Of a stretch of DNA of 64,000 bases, positions 9,971 to 23,276 are shown piece by piece. The position numbers and the translations under genes are program-made. Origin of the DNA: Phlebopus portentosus (taxonomy: Eukaryota > Basidiomycota > Agaricomycetes > Boletales > Boletinellaceae); contig JAYXKI010000003.1 in assembly GCA_037892935.1 (NCBI GenBank), positions 1,984,001 to 2,048,000 of the forward strand, read 5' to 3'. Under the pieces are notes generated by a model. The model had not been told where the DNA came from. It was given only the letters and a program-made list of their open reading frames with translations, and did no database searches. Position 1 is the first letter of the stretch. Every line of letters begins with the position of its first letter.

Positions 9971-11874
9971 TTATATAACCATAATGCTCGATCCACCATC
10001 CTGAGTGATCCGTCGGCGCGTTCTGACAATCAGATATCGTCGCCCAAATTGTTCTGCCTCGTCTTCACTACTTCCAGACATGCAGAGACCAGAGGGAGCG
10101 AGAACAACAGCTTCACCGGTCTACTCGGATACAATTCTAGGTTCCGTTACAACCACAAAGTCAACATTACGAACCTGAAGTTTGACGACCCGGTCGAACG
10201 CATCGGAGGACGACAAATCGGCAGAGACGTGCTTTATAATGTGCTCATACCACGATGGTGACGAGAAGCGATGCATCACAGCTACCGAGCAGAGGTCGAT
10301 GAGAACTGGAGGAACAACAGTCGGCTCTGCAGAAGCATTCGGAAATCAGAGAGAGTAGAGGTATAATATTGAAGTTTCCAGACCTTGCGTGCTGATAATG
10401 ACGCGCATTCCCTTGTGCCTCTGCTCACGAATCAGAGTCAGCAATGCCTGGGTAAGACCTGTTGACCCATTCTTGGCGGCCAAATACTATACAAAAGATT
10501 AATATGCCAGATCAAATAAAGTGCTATCGAGAAAACTGACTTTATGGGCTTCGTCCACAACCAGAACCTTCCCAGTATCAACCTTCGCACGAACAAAAAG
10601 CCTGACGATGATTTCAAATATTCCACATGCAGAGGCCGGATCGATGAAGGGATCCGAGAGATCAACAATAGTGAGCTGGCCAGCTCTAAATCGTCTTGAT
10701 TGCTTTTCCCTCATTTTGCCTTTTGACATGAACGACTCCAGTAAAGCCATCCGTTGCTCTAAGCCGGCAGCTTGAGCAGGATTAAAAGTGCGACGTTTCT
10801 CGTTCAGCATTTCTTGGAACGCTCTGTAGGAGTAATTTTCGCCTAGTTCTCGCAGGATAGACTATAGTAGATGTCTTAGCACAGGTCAGGAAGTAGAAGA
10901 AAGTTGGTGTACCAAAATGATTTGAATGTACAATGGTGCACCATCAGATCCTCCAACGGCCATCATGGATAGAAACGCCTGGGCATCAAGCTCGTCCTCG
11001 GTGAAATATAAGGGCTTCACATTGACATTTGGGCCTAAATGAGCGTATACGTTCGTCATCGTGCGTAGGGACGACGGAGAAACGTAAACCACGACGCGGG
11101 GAGCCTTTGAGGCAAGATCTTTTGGCAGCCCAACCCAAGCAGTTTCGTTTGGATTTGAAGTTGATCCGCCGTCACTCATATGGAGAACGAGACCGCTCAA
11201 TGATTTAGATAGAGTCCCGATGCGGTCATCGGCTTCGATGAACATGCTTTCCAACATGCAGGCAACAGTGTGTGATTTGCCGCTTCCCTGTACACCGCAC
11301 ACAAGTACAGACAAAGGAGCATTCTGCAAACAATATCATTAACGACTCCATAAAGGAGAAATTAGGTACATGCCGTATTGATGTACAATCTCTTATCTTC
11401 CGGAACAACGCTTTGTCCTTTGTTACTGGTTCACCAATAAATACACTACAGCCAGTTAAAAACTAATTGATCTACTCACTGGATGGACAATATCTGTCCC
11501 AATAGTCCATACTGCGAGCCATTCGCAGCAAGTCCGACAGCTTCATGAGCTTCGCTCGTTAAAAGCGGCGCCGTTAGATGATCGTGTCGCTCAATAGCGG
11601 AGTCTCTCGAGTTAGTTTCTTGGGGTCGAAGAAGCTCATATTCGCTCCGTCTTTTCGCTTTTGACGGAGATAATTCTTCATCCGAAGAGCATGGCGGCTC
11701 CGATCCCGACTCGTCGTTTGGCTGAGCAACGGGAATACATCAGTAAGGCCTGAAATAAAAATAGAGCCTACATTTATCAGCGCGACGTACTGTGGTCGAC
11801 TCGCGGGTCAAAAGCTTGCGTAATCGAGCCGAAATTTCGTCGTTAGTAGCAGTAGGAAAGATAGAGGCAGACAT
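9971..11874 (-). CDS. P-loop ATPase, HerA/FtsK-like, basidiomycete family of unknown role
   Basis: Eight exons (11874-11791, 11721-11480, 11445-11370, 11323-10913, 10861-10541, 10486-10384, 10326-10175, 10120-9971) give 512 aa with every junction in phase. Residues 1-115 are polar, with a basic patch (SPSKAKRR). Walker A is GVQGSGKS (residues 144-151) and Walker B is VLVVDEAH (Asp374-Glu375). Between them lies TIVDLSDPFIDPASACGIFE, resembling the central segment of HerA/VirD4-type pumping ATPases. IISTQEPTVVPPVLIDLC follows (sensor-like) and TGEAVVLAPSGL is near the end. The FtsK-HerA assignment is my inference from this order of motifs; a STAND/AAA alternative is possible. There is no transmembrane segment. 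It is divergent from RRP8. Confidence 0.7.
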
Positions 11875-12415
11875 TCTCGATATTGCTGGGGCAGCAGTGG
11901 AGGCTGTATGTGGAAGGATGGCTGGGCTTACTCGTGAGCCTCTAAGTCACGATCTAGCTTTATATGAAAAGGCGGAAGAAGCAATAAGCACAGCACGTTT
12001 CTTCACGAGTACTCGGCGTGCTGTGCTACTGGTACTTCTCACTATCAGGTAGGGCACTGCCTGCACCTAGGACACGAATGCAGTATAGGCAAAGACGCGT
12101 GCAGAAGGACCGAAACGATTAAGCGCCCAGTTCAATTGCGGCCAGTTCAACTTGATAACTAATGTCCAGCTAGCAGCAGGACTTTCAAATACCCTTTTAT
12201 TTAGGATTTGAAGAGCCAGTCTCAAAGCCGAGGAAATGTCGCGCCAACTCGATGTTATAAAAGTCTGGATACAGGGACTCCGCGAGTTGGATTCAAACAG
12301 ATCTCGCGTTATTCAGTGCTGTGACTAAACAAGTGACACAGTGACAGAATATGTGATTCCAGTCTAGTCTTATTCTCAGTTCCTAGGTCGCCTATCTGAC
12401 ATTCTCTGTCTCCCT
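11875..12415. promoter_or_regulatory. divergent intergenic between the ATPase gene and RRP8
   Basis: 541 bp shared by two divergent starts. It holds a perfect 11-bp inverted repeat (11987-12027) and a short direct repeat of CAGTTCAA near 12130-12150. No coding frame is convincing. Confidence 0.45.
11987..12027. repeat. inverted repeat, 11-bp perfect arms
   Basis: AGCACAGCACG (11987-11997) is mirrored by CGTGCTGTGCT (12017-12027) across a 19-nt spacer. It lies 113 bp upstream of the ATPase start. It could be a dimer operator-like site or a hairpin in a 5' UTR. Confidence 0.6.
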
Positions 12416-13967
12416 ATGGCACTGTTCGAGGTTCCAGGATGGAGCATGCCCTCAGACGTCCGGCCCATAGCAGATGCGAACTTAAAAAAGCGAAAGCGAA
12501 GCGCGCCGAGTGAAGATTCTACCTCGAAACTACAGACGGCGTCCGTGAATTTGGAGAAGCTCATGGAAAGTCTGGACAGGCCGGAAAGCAGTCCAAAAGG
12601 GAAGGATAGGAAAAAGAAGACGCGTAGTGATGAGAAAGCTCGGAGAAAGAATAAACGAAATGAGACAGGTCAAGTGCCTCTGGAACGGTCGGTGCAAGAA
12701 TCTTCGCCGTCATTACCCTCAAAGCAGAAAAACGCGGTGTTGAAGGAGAGGGGAAATGAGGATTCCGGAGTCCCGTCATCTGTTTCTCATTCAGAGGGGA
12801 ATGCACTTCATACTGCGGCGACTACACAAGCTCATTCGGGGCAGAATCAACCTGAGAATACCAAAAAGAAGAAACGGAGAAAAAACAAGGAGTCTAAGTT
12901 CGATCAATCTCCAGAGGAAATGAGAACATCTACGGACGATGGTGGCGCCTTCTCCCCTCTGACAAGCCTACAATCGAAAATGAGACAAAGCCTGGATGGT
13001 GCGCGGTTTAGGTAAGTCTAATGAATCTTTTCTGTCCCCCAAGATCTGTTACGTTGGTGTTCTTCGTTAATTAATTCGGTTTCATGAATTAGATGGATCA
13101 ACGAAATGCTCTACAAGTCAGATAGCCGGGACGCAGAACGCTTGATAAATGAGAATCCAACAATATTCGATGAGGTTCGTGGCAGATACGATCTACTTCG
13201 CCAAATGCTTATTTTATCACTTGGGCGTTACGCCCACTTTTTACATACAGTACCATCTCGGCTTCAGACGACAGGTCACCTCATGGCCAAAGAATCCCGT
13301 TGACCACTTCATTAAGACCTTATCTTCATACCCGGAGCGCTCGGTTATAGTCGACTTGGGCTGCGGCGACGCGGCGCTCGCTCGGAATCTCGTACCAAAA
13401 GGCTATACCGTCCTGTCATTTGATCTCTTTTCTGCCAACCCGTTTATCGTCGCCGCGGATATCTGTGGAAGGCTCCCCCTTCCGGGTTTTGAGGCCAACG
13501 ACGAGGGCCAGGTCGTGGATGTCGTGGTCTGCTGCCTGAGTCTCATGAACAGCAACTGGCTCAACTGCGTCCGTGAAACCGGTCGTATTTTAAAAAAAGG
13601 GTACGCTTGGGTCGTCAAAATTCTAATTCTAGCGTGACCGTGTCTTGCTAAACTGCATCTGGTTCTTTTAAGGGGCGAACTCAAGATCGCGGAAGTTGCC
13701 AGTCGATTCACTAACGTCGACAAGTTTACGTCCGTGATTTGTTCGATCGGATTTCGCCTTGTACATCGAGTGAGTGCCAGCGGCTACTTGCGTTACTAAG
13801 TCCTCGGTTGACCGGATACTTCTTTCATACAGGACGAGCGTAACAGCCATTTTTCCCTTTTCGACTTCGAGAGAACCGAACATTCAAAGGATCTTGAAGA
13901 TAAGGTTTGGCAAAAGATCTTGACATGCGGTGATGCGTTGCAGCCTTGCGAATACAAAAAGAGATAA
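12416..13967 (+). CDS. RRP8: 25S rRNA (adenine-N1) methyltransferase Rrp8
   Basis: Rrp8 makes m1A in helix 25.1 of the large rRNA in the nucleolus. Five exons (12416-13011, 13093-13174, 13251-13600, 13673-13769, 13833-13967) give 419 aa. Residues 1-195 are a Lys/Arg/Ser-rich nucleolar tail (LKKRKRSAPSE, KKKRRKNKESK). The methyltransferase part starts LQSKMRQSLDGARFRWINEMLY. SAM motif I is IVDLGCGDA (residues 259-267), followed by VVVCCLSLMNSNW, GRILKKGGELKIAEVASRF and the family's late SHFSLFDFER. Length and order match yeast and human Rrp8/NML. It fits the ribosome-biogenesis theme of the window (IMP4, RPL18, Grn1-domain gene). Confidence 0.94.
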
Positions 13968-14648
13968 TGAAATGCATTCGCAATGACGTTCAGGGCGCGT
14001 TTTCAAACTTCACAGAGACACGTAAAGTACGGGAGTTTTCGCGCCTGGTTGCGCATTGTCGACGAACATGCAAGCGGTTACAATCGCTCGACGTAATGTA
14101 GCAGCGGCAGAGACAGTTGCTGGCCTGTCTTATCATCCATGTTCACTCATAGAATGCAAGTGCCGCAAGGTGACGCTACGTCTAGAAGAATGATGTTCTA
14201 AAGAACGTAGAGCAATTATTTTACTTCCCGGTTCCCCAGACTCCACTTTTTCCAAAGGAACTGGGTCTAGAACCAGTGCATTTTGGAAAGGATGTCTTTC
14301 CCCAGGTCTTATCACGGCCTCAGTGGCTGAACATGGAATGGTACCCAAAAGAATCGTTATTGCAAGGAATTTACCGAATGCTCTACTTTTCTTACGGTAT
14401 ACCGCTACCATGTTTCTCGTAAATATTGACGATATCAGTATAGATGTTATAAAGAGAAGGTGGCCGTAGTTAGATTTGTTATTGAAATGATCGATCGACG
14501 CGATATTAGTCCAGTACTAGTCCCCGTGCCACGCGTATCGTATCTCAATTTCGGCCTATTGCGTTCGGCTCCTCGCGTCTGTGCCTCACGCTATCTCCAT
14601 CCACAATAAGCTTCACGTCTCTCTCTCGCGATCCTCCGAGTCCCAGAC
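13968..14648. other. intergenic between RRP8 and the UPRT gene
   Basis: 681 bp. Apart from a 92-codon minus-strand ORF (14133-14411) I see no coding signal. The last 100 bp before the UPRT start are CT-rich, as in many fungal 5' leaders. Confidence 0.4.
14133..14411 (-). CDS. hypothetical 92-aa ORF with signal-peptide-like start
   Basis: An uninterrupted ATG-started frame. The N-terminus has basic residues, then a hydrophobic stretch (FLAITILLGTIP) and a plausible signal-peptidase site after CSATEA. The remainder is polar with no recognised domain, and there is a single Cys. It is divergent from the UPRT gene. It may be a small secreted protein or a chance ORF; the absence of introns and of cysteine pairs speaks for chance. 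Confidence 0.22.
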   Translation of the reverse strand: MVAVYRKKSRAFGKFLAITILLGTIPCSATEAVIRPGERHPFQNALVLDPVPLEKVESGEPGSKIIALRSLEHHSSRRSVTLRHLHSMSEHG

Positions 14649-15701
14649 ATGCCCTCTAAGAATATTCATGTCCTCAATCACCCTGTCGTCAATACACGAT
14701 TGTCACATTTAAGGCGACAGAGTACATCCAGTAGAGAGTTTCGTGAGGTGTGCGCCAAGAGTCAGCTAGATATGATGGACTACTGCTCAGTTTGACCTAT
14801 CGTACTGCGACGTTGCAGGGAATCCATCAGATCGCAACGTTCCTCGGTGTAGAGGCGTCTAAGGACCTAGAGGAAGTCTCAGTCGAAGGGGTCAGTGATC
14901 GTTTCCGATCCAGAGGTCCACTGAAGCTAACTTTCGCGGCGTAGACTACACCAGTTGCTCCGTTCACTGGAAAGGTTATTAAAGCGCAAATAGGACTAGC
15001 ACCTATCCTTCGCGCTGGTTTGGGAATGTCCGACGCGTTACTTGACCTTTTCCCGTAAGATCGATCCTTCAACTTTGTCAGTCGTATGGATAAACTCTGC
15101 TGGTTCTCGATCATGTAGGTCCGCCAAAGTATACCACATCGGTCTGTTCCGAGAAAAAGTTAGTCTCCAGCCAGTGGAGTGTGAGTCCCTGTCCGTTCAT
15201 CATCTACACTTGACATGGGGCTCAATCTTCGCTAGACTACTCCAAGCTCCCCTCGCAAGTAACAGTGAATATATGCTATCTGCTCGATCCGTTGATTGCT
15301 ACAGGTGGCACAGCCTGCGCTGCATTGCAGATGCTTATTGACTGGGGTCTCCCTGGTGAGCTCCAAATTCAATTATAAGCAAAATGCATCCTGAATCGCG
15401 TTTGAATTCAGTCAAAAACATTAAACTCCTTGCTGTCCTGGCATCGGAGACCGGGCTTAAGAAGATTGCGACAGAATTCCCAGAGTTAGAGGCAAGTTCA
15501 CTCTTGGTGAAATCGCCCGGGGCATTTCCTTATGATTTGTCTTTCAGATATGGGTCGCCGCTGTTGACCCTACATTGACTGTCGAAGGGATTATTTCTCC
15601 TGGCTTGGGAGACACGGTGAGTATTCCGAGCCTTGAGTTTGATAGTCTGTCTAACATAGTAATGCGTTCCTTAGGGTGATCGTCTTTTCAATACCATATA
15701 G
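14649..15701 (+). CDS. FUR1: uracil phosphoribosyltransferase
   Basis: Pyrimidine salvage: uracil + PRPP gives UMP + PPi. Eight small exons (14649-14747, 14819-14890, 14945-15054, 15119-15180, 15236-15355, 15412-15491, 15548-15616, 15675-15701) give 212 aa, normal length. Seen: HPVVNTRLSHLR at the start, LAPILRAGLGMSDALL, the PRPP loop DPLIATGGT (residues 132-140), and the C-terminal AAVDPTLTVEGIISPGLGDTGDR that clamps uracil. The sixth intron has a GC donor. The last coding exon is 27 nt. This is the enzyme that makes fungi sensitive to 5-fluorouracil. The identification is firm. Confidence 0.95.
15492..15547 (+). other. GC-AG intron in the UPRT gene
   Basis: The exon ends TTAGAG and the intron begins GCAAGT, the ideal GC-donor consensus, and ends TTTCAG. 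It joins ELE to IWVAAVDP exactly as the family requires. Confidence 0.85.
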
Positions 15702-15961
15702 ATGTTTTCTTTCTTCATCATGAATCCATTGACCCTGTACGCAGTGAACAAGAATACAGTACAACATTTGTATTCAGTGTAAAAGACCAATGATATTATC
15801 AATGAAATGTTTGATTACATGGTGGTTGCTTACGTCATAACTCTAGTACCATCATGATTGCGCCATTACTGTACTGTAGACACTCTCATGGGGCGAAAAA
15901 TGTTGGACTTGTAATACGCCGGCCATCTTGATTCGTCTTGCTCGTTCTACTAGAACGAAAG

Positions 15962-18900
15962 ATGACTACTGGAAAAATCCGTCAAGTGGCGTCTTCTGTG
16001 ATCGAGCAGGTTGCATCCGACAACAGCTCGTCTGTCTACATTTACGACCTCGCGGAACATGCTGGCTTTGGCTCCCTCACTAAAGAATTAGGCAAAGCCG
16101 GCAAAGGAACGAACGTCGTTAGTCTCCAAACACGTTCTGGAGCAGGTTTGAGCCTCGTCGGTCGTCTTTCGGAGGAAGGAACAAGCAAGGATGTCGAGAA
16201 AGACTCGGTACTCACCGTATACAACACACCTGGAGGACTTGCAGTGATGGCGCCTTCGTTTGCATACCTGCCGAAACCTATAGCGTCGAAGAGAGTTGTT
16301 GTTCAGGTGCCGACTGTTACCCCGGCTGGCCAGACGCTTGAATTATCGCCGACAATCGCATCACTAAGCCTGATCTTTACAACTCTCCCGGATTCGTTCG
16401 CTGTAATACTTTCGTCTTCCCCCCAAGAAAGCGTCGACCTTGCTGCTGCAGCATACAGCATTACTGATTCTCATGTCATTCATCTATTTGATCACCATAG
16501 TGCAGGAAGAGAGATTGGGCATACAATCTCCAGATCCGAAGTACGAAGGAGTTCGGGTACACTTAACGTGAAGGATGGACTGGATGCAGTTGGATATGCC
16601 TTCTTCGACTATTTCGGAGATTCCAATGCAACGAAGGTTCTGGTCTTACTCAACGGACCTCTCGCACTTGCAGCCAAATTCCTCAGCAAGAACAGGCCGG
16701 ACTTGGGAGTACTCGTCGTCCGGGTGCTGAAACCATGGGATGACGAGCAATTCCTTTCTATTCTCCCGGCGTCAGCGAAATTTGTTCATGTTCTGGACGA
16801 AGTTCCTACCGCGGGTACACAGGGTGTGCTCTACGCGGACGTGTTTTCCGCTTGCCTTGGGTCAAACGGCGCGAAGGTCTCAGTGCGACCTGTGAGGATC
16901 GTGCCGAGTCATACACAGGAGTTTATTAAGTCGCCTTCGACCTTTGCGTCTTTCTTGGATAACCTCGTTCCTGCGACGTCCTCTCCGATTTCACCTTCTA
17001 CTATCCCGAATGCGAAAAGGCTTATCTTCTTCGGCACGCCGTCTTCAGGAATTGCAAATCTGCCCTGCCAGATTACCAAAACCTTCCTCGCAAACGAGTC
17101 AATCCAGACGCGTTCTCTTACGAAGTACGATGTTTTCAGCAAGCCTGGTGGACTAGAGGAGACGCGAATTCTGCTAACACCGAAGGAGGTCTCCAAAGAT
17201 TACGTTCCATTGCATGTTCACCTGCCGATAGGACTTGAAGAGCCAGACGAAAGTAAAGCCGACTTCGTCGCAGTTCTTGATCAGAGCCTCCTCAAGTCGC
17301 ATGCTATACTGAACTATTCGAAGTCAGGCTCTGTCGTTGTTCTGTTCTCGTCGTGGACGACTTCGGAAATCCTGTCCAACGTTCCGGCGGACGTATTGTC
17401 CTTAGTCCGCGAGAAGAATGTCAAGGTTTATAACCTCAACTTGAAGGACCTGGAAGTCGACAGTATAGCACAGGGTATCATTGGTCACTTTGTGTTCCTT
17501 CGTCTTTACCTGGGTCCTACAGCGAATGAGGTGTTGCTCAGAAAGCTGGCACACAGCATATATGGTGCTTCCACCACAGATCTGAATATTGACAAGCTCA
17601 ATGCGAAGGCTTGGTCTGCTCTTGAGAAGGTAGACGTAAATGCCCCAGAGGAGCCATCTGCAGAAGAAACGAAGGTAGATCTGAAAGCTTTCGAATTCAA
17701 TGCTATCAATGGCATCGTCGAGCTGGAACAGTTATCACTTCCCGGTGCTCATATCAGCTCCTGGCATGAAGCTGCCTGTCATATCCTCTTTCCCGACGCG
17801 TTTGTTCCAACAGACGAATCTTCCACGGAGGATGAACACCCGCAAATACCCGCTCTTCGTCCAGAAATCCCTGACCGTACTTACCTCGTCACTTGCAGTG
17901 TGAACCGGAGGCTCACACCACTTGACTACGATCGTAACGTCTTCCACCTCGAATTCGATACATCCGGGACGGGGCTGAAGTATGCTATTGGAGAGGCTCT
18001 TGGTGTGTACGGCTGGAACGACGCCGACGAAGTTTTGGACTTCTGCAAGTGGCACGGCGTGGATCCCGACCGTCTCATTACACTCCCCGTACCAGGTGTC
18101 GAAGGCAAGGTGCACACTCGTACGATTTTCCAGGCGCTGCAGCAGCAAATCGACTTATTCGGTAAACCACCGAAGAGCTTCTATGCAGACTTATCGAACC
18201 ATGCGACTTCGAGGAACGACAAGCTGACTCTGCAGTTTATCGGATCGCCAGAGGGTTCGTCGATGTTCAAGAAGTTGTCTGAAAAGGAGACTGTGACGTT
18301 TGCCGATGTGCTTCGGACGTACAAGAGTGCAAGGCCGAGTATCGAGGTCTTGTGTGAGATGATTGGAGATATCAAACCTCGACATTACAGTATCGCCAGC
18401 GCACAGAGCGTAGTAGGTGATCGTGTTGATTTGCTGGTGGTCACGGTAGAGTGGCAGACACCATCAGGTACTTTTCTGGAGCTGCTCGTAAAGAAAAATT
18501 TACTAATTGAGTCGCTTTGATCCAGGCTCTCCGCGATACGGGCAATGCACACGGTATCTCGCTGGTCTGAAAGTTGGCCAAAAGGTCACCGTCTCGATCA
18601 AACCCAGTGTCATGAAGGTGCCTATTATGACCTTTTGCCTATCTATCTGGACATGTCAAGCTGACCCTCGTTCTCAGCTTCCTCCAAGTGATCTACAACC
18701 ACTCATTCTCGCTGGTCTAGGTACAGGAGCAGCGCCATTCCGAGCTTTCCTACAACACCGCGCCCTCCTCGCCTCACAGGGAGGGCCCGTCGGACCACTA
18801 TATTACTATTTCGGCTCTCGATACCGTTCAAAGGAGTACCTTTATGGCGAAGAAATTGAAGCTTTCATCCTGGACAAGACTATTACGCGCGCGGGGCTTG

Positions 18901-19151
18901 CATTCTCGCGTGACGGGCCTAGAAAAGTGTACATTCAGCATAAGATGGTTGAGGATGCTGAGACGCTTGTGAATATGCTGTACAAGGGGAAGGGCGTGTT
19001 TTACTTATGTGGACCGACGTGGCCTGTACCAGATGTGTATGAGACGCTGGTGAAGGCTTTAGCGAAGTATGATGGCCTTGGCGAGACGGAGGCAGGAGAA
19101 TATTTGGAAGGTCTGAAAGAGGAAGAACGATATGTACTAGAGGTCTATTAA
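15962..19151 (+). CDS. MET10: assimilatory sulfite reductase flavoprotein (alpha) subunit Met10
   Basis: NADPH-dependent sulfite reduction to sulfide, with the sirohaem beta subunit encoded elsewhere. Three exons (15962-18467, 18526-18617, 18678-19151) give 1023 aa, as in other fungi. The N-terminal half is the pyruvate:ferredoxin-oxidoreductase-like region. The C-terminal half is the ferredoxin-reductase module: FAD site (KPRHYSIASAQ), RYGQCTRYLAGL, then the NADPH part (LILAGLGTGAAPFRAFLQ, YYYFGSRYRSKEYLYGEE, VFYLCGPTWPVPDV). The CPR-type FMN domain is absent, as normal for fungal Met10. ATG 15962 is the first in-frame ATG. A TACGTCA (CRE-like) site lies at 15831-15837 upstream; its use is unknown. 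Confidence 0.93.
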
Positions 19152-19341
19152 TTGCTAGCTACTTAAAATACATCGTTACATGCTATCCGTTGTCTGTACA
19201 TGATATAAAAAGCTTCCGATTTGGTAGAGTTCATCACAAAACAGCAATACAAAGCAGAATGAATAATAATGTTCGTCGTAAAGAGTCCCAAAGAAATGAA
19301 CAATAAAAGTAGAAAGAACGGGTAGAAAGAGCGGTAATAGT

Positions 19342-21816
<2,475 letters not shown>

Positions 21817-23103
21817 ATGGCTCCAATCAAAACTTGCGTGCTTGGAACCGGTCTTAGCGGGCTCACCTTCCACATCCCATTCATCCTCGCGCTGCCTGAT
21901 CTTTTCACACTCTATGCCGTTCTTGAGCGTAATCCCAAGACGGAAGGTGGCAGAGTGAAGGAGCGGTTTGGCGTCACGATCAAGATACACAGAACATTTG
22001 AAGATGTCCTGGCCGATAATGAGATCGAGCTCGTCATTGTAGGCACACCGAATGCGACTCATTACGAGTTTTCGAAACGTAGCTTGGAGGCGGGGAAGCA
22101 TGTTCTGGTTGAGAAGCCTGTATCTGTTACGGCGACTGAAGCTCGTGAACTTGGAGAGTCGGCCAAGTCGAAAGGTCTTGTTCTATATGCCTACCAGAAT
22201 CGTCGATGGGACTCGGATTTCCTCGCGTTGAAGAAACTGCTCAGCCAGCCAGCAGATGCTGATATAACTCTTGGGGATCTTGTCGAGTTTGAAACTCGGT
22301 ATGTGAATTTCGTCTGTCCTTACTTTGTAGTTTGTTGAAGGATTTAGGTTTGACCGGTTCCGCCTGGGAATCAAGGGAACTTGGAAAGACGAGAAACTAC
22401 CTGCGGCTGGCTTGGTGTACGACCTAGGTGTTCATTTGACTGATCAGGTTGTATCCCTCTTCGGAAAGCCGGCGAAAGTTACTGGCTTTGTCGAGAATGT
22501 GCGCGGGGTCGGGCATCCTGAAGTTGACGACGCTGTAAGTCCCGATATTTCATTCTCCGTAAGACCTTAGTCTCAGATGCGGTTTCTAGTTTACCGTTGT
22601 TCTTCGTTATCCCGTCTCTAAGGGTCGAAAATATCCAATGAATGTATTCGTCCGAGGTCATATGCTCTCCGTGCGCGATCCGCAAGTTCGCTATGTCGTT
22701 CGAGGGACGAAGGGCACATTTGTAAAGTACGGAGTCGATGTGCAAGAAGACCAGCTTAGACAAATCCCTGCTCCTCAAAATATATTCAACCCAGAGTACG
22801 GAAAGGAACCCGAGGCGATTTGGGCAGAGGTGGATGTTAGGGATGAAACAGGGAAAATATCCAAGAAGCAGTGAGTCCTAGTCGTTTAAATGGCAGCGCT
22901 TATCAGAGACTTGATTGCTTTACTCCATAAGGTGGCGATCGAGAGATGCAGGTTGTTATGTTGAATTGTTCAGGAATCTTGCCGGAGCGATTCGTAATGG
23001 GGAAGAGCTTAAGGTGAAATGGGAAGAGGCAACTACCGTGCTAGAAATCATCGAGGCAGCTCACCGGAGCTCGAAGGAAGAGCGTACAATAACGCTTGCC
23101 TAG
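21817..23103 (+). CDS. GFO/IDH/MocA family oxidoreductase
   Basis: NAD(P)-dependent sugar or polyol oxidoreductase of unknown substrate. Four exons (21817-22298, 22348-22534, 22590-22870, 22932-23103) give 373 aa. The Rossmann start CVLGTGLSGLTFHIPF has the GxGxxG loop; VGTPNATHYEF and HVLVEKPV are the nucleotide-site and EKP motifs of the family. The C-terminal domain has GLVYDLGVHLTDQ, with the usual His/Asp pair, and LEIIEAAHRSS at the end. The closest named relatives by pattern are the bacterial YdgJ/YhhX type and yeast YMR315W-like proteins. No presequence, so probably cytosolic. Confidence 0.88.
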
Positions 23104-23276
23104 GAATCGAACAAATATATACTTGAAGAATGTATGTAAAATTATGAAATGAGATTGAGATAGACGAGCAAACCACCTAGCCAAAGTAAATGCGCTCACG
23201 TGGCGATGGAATCATCGAGTCGCGGGATATTATATTTATTATTTCACCTCCACGTCGCAGCTTTGCTGTAGCCATC

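Noticed and set aside
23190..23276. An upstream in-frame start for the HERP-like gene
   Set aside because: The ubiquitin-like fold begins directly after Met 23277; the extra 29 residues (Arg/Ile-rich) overlap the likely promoter.
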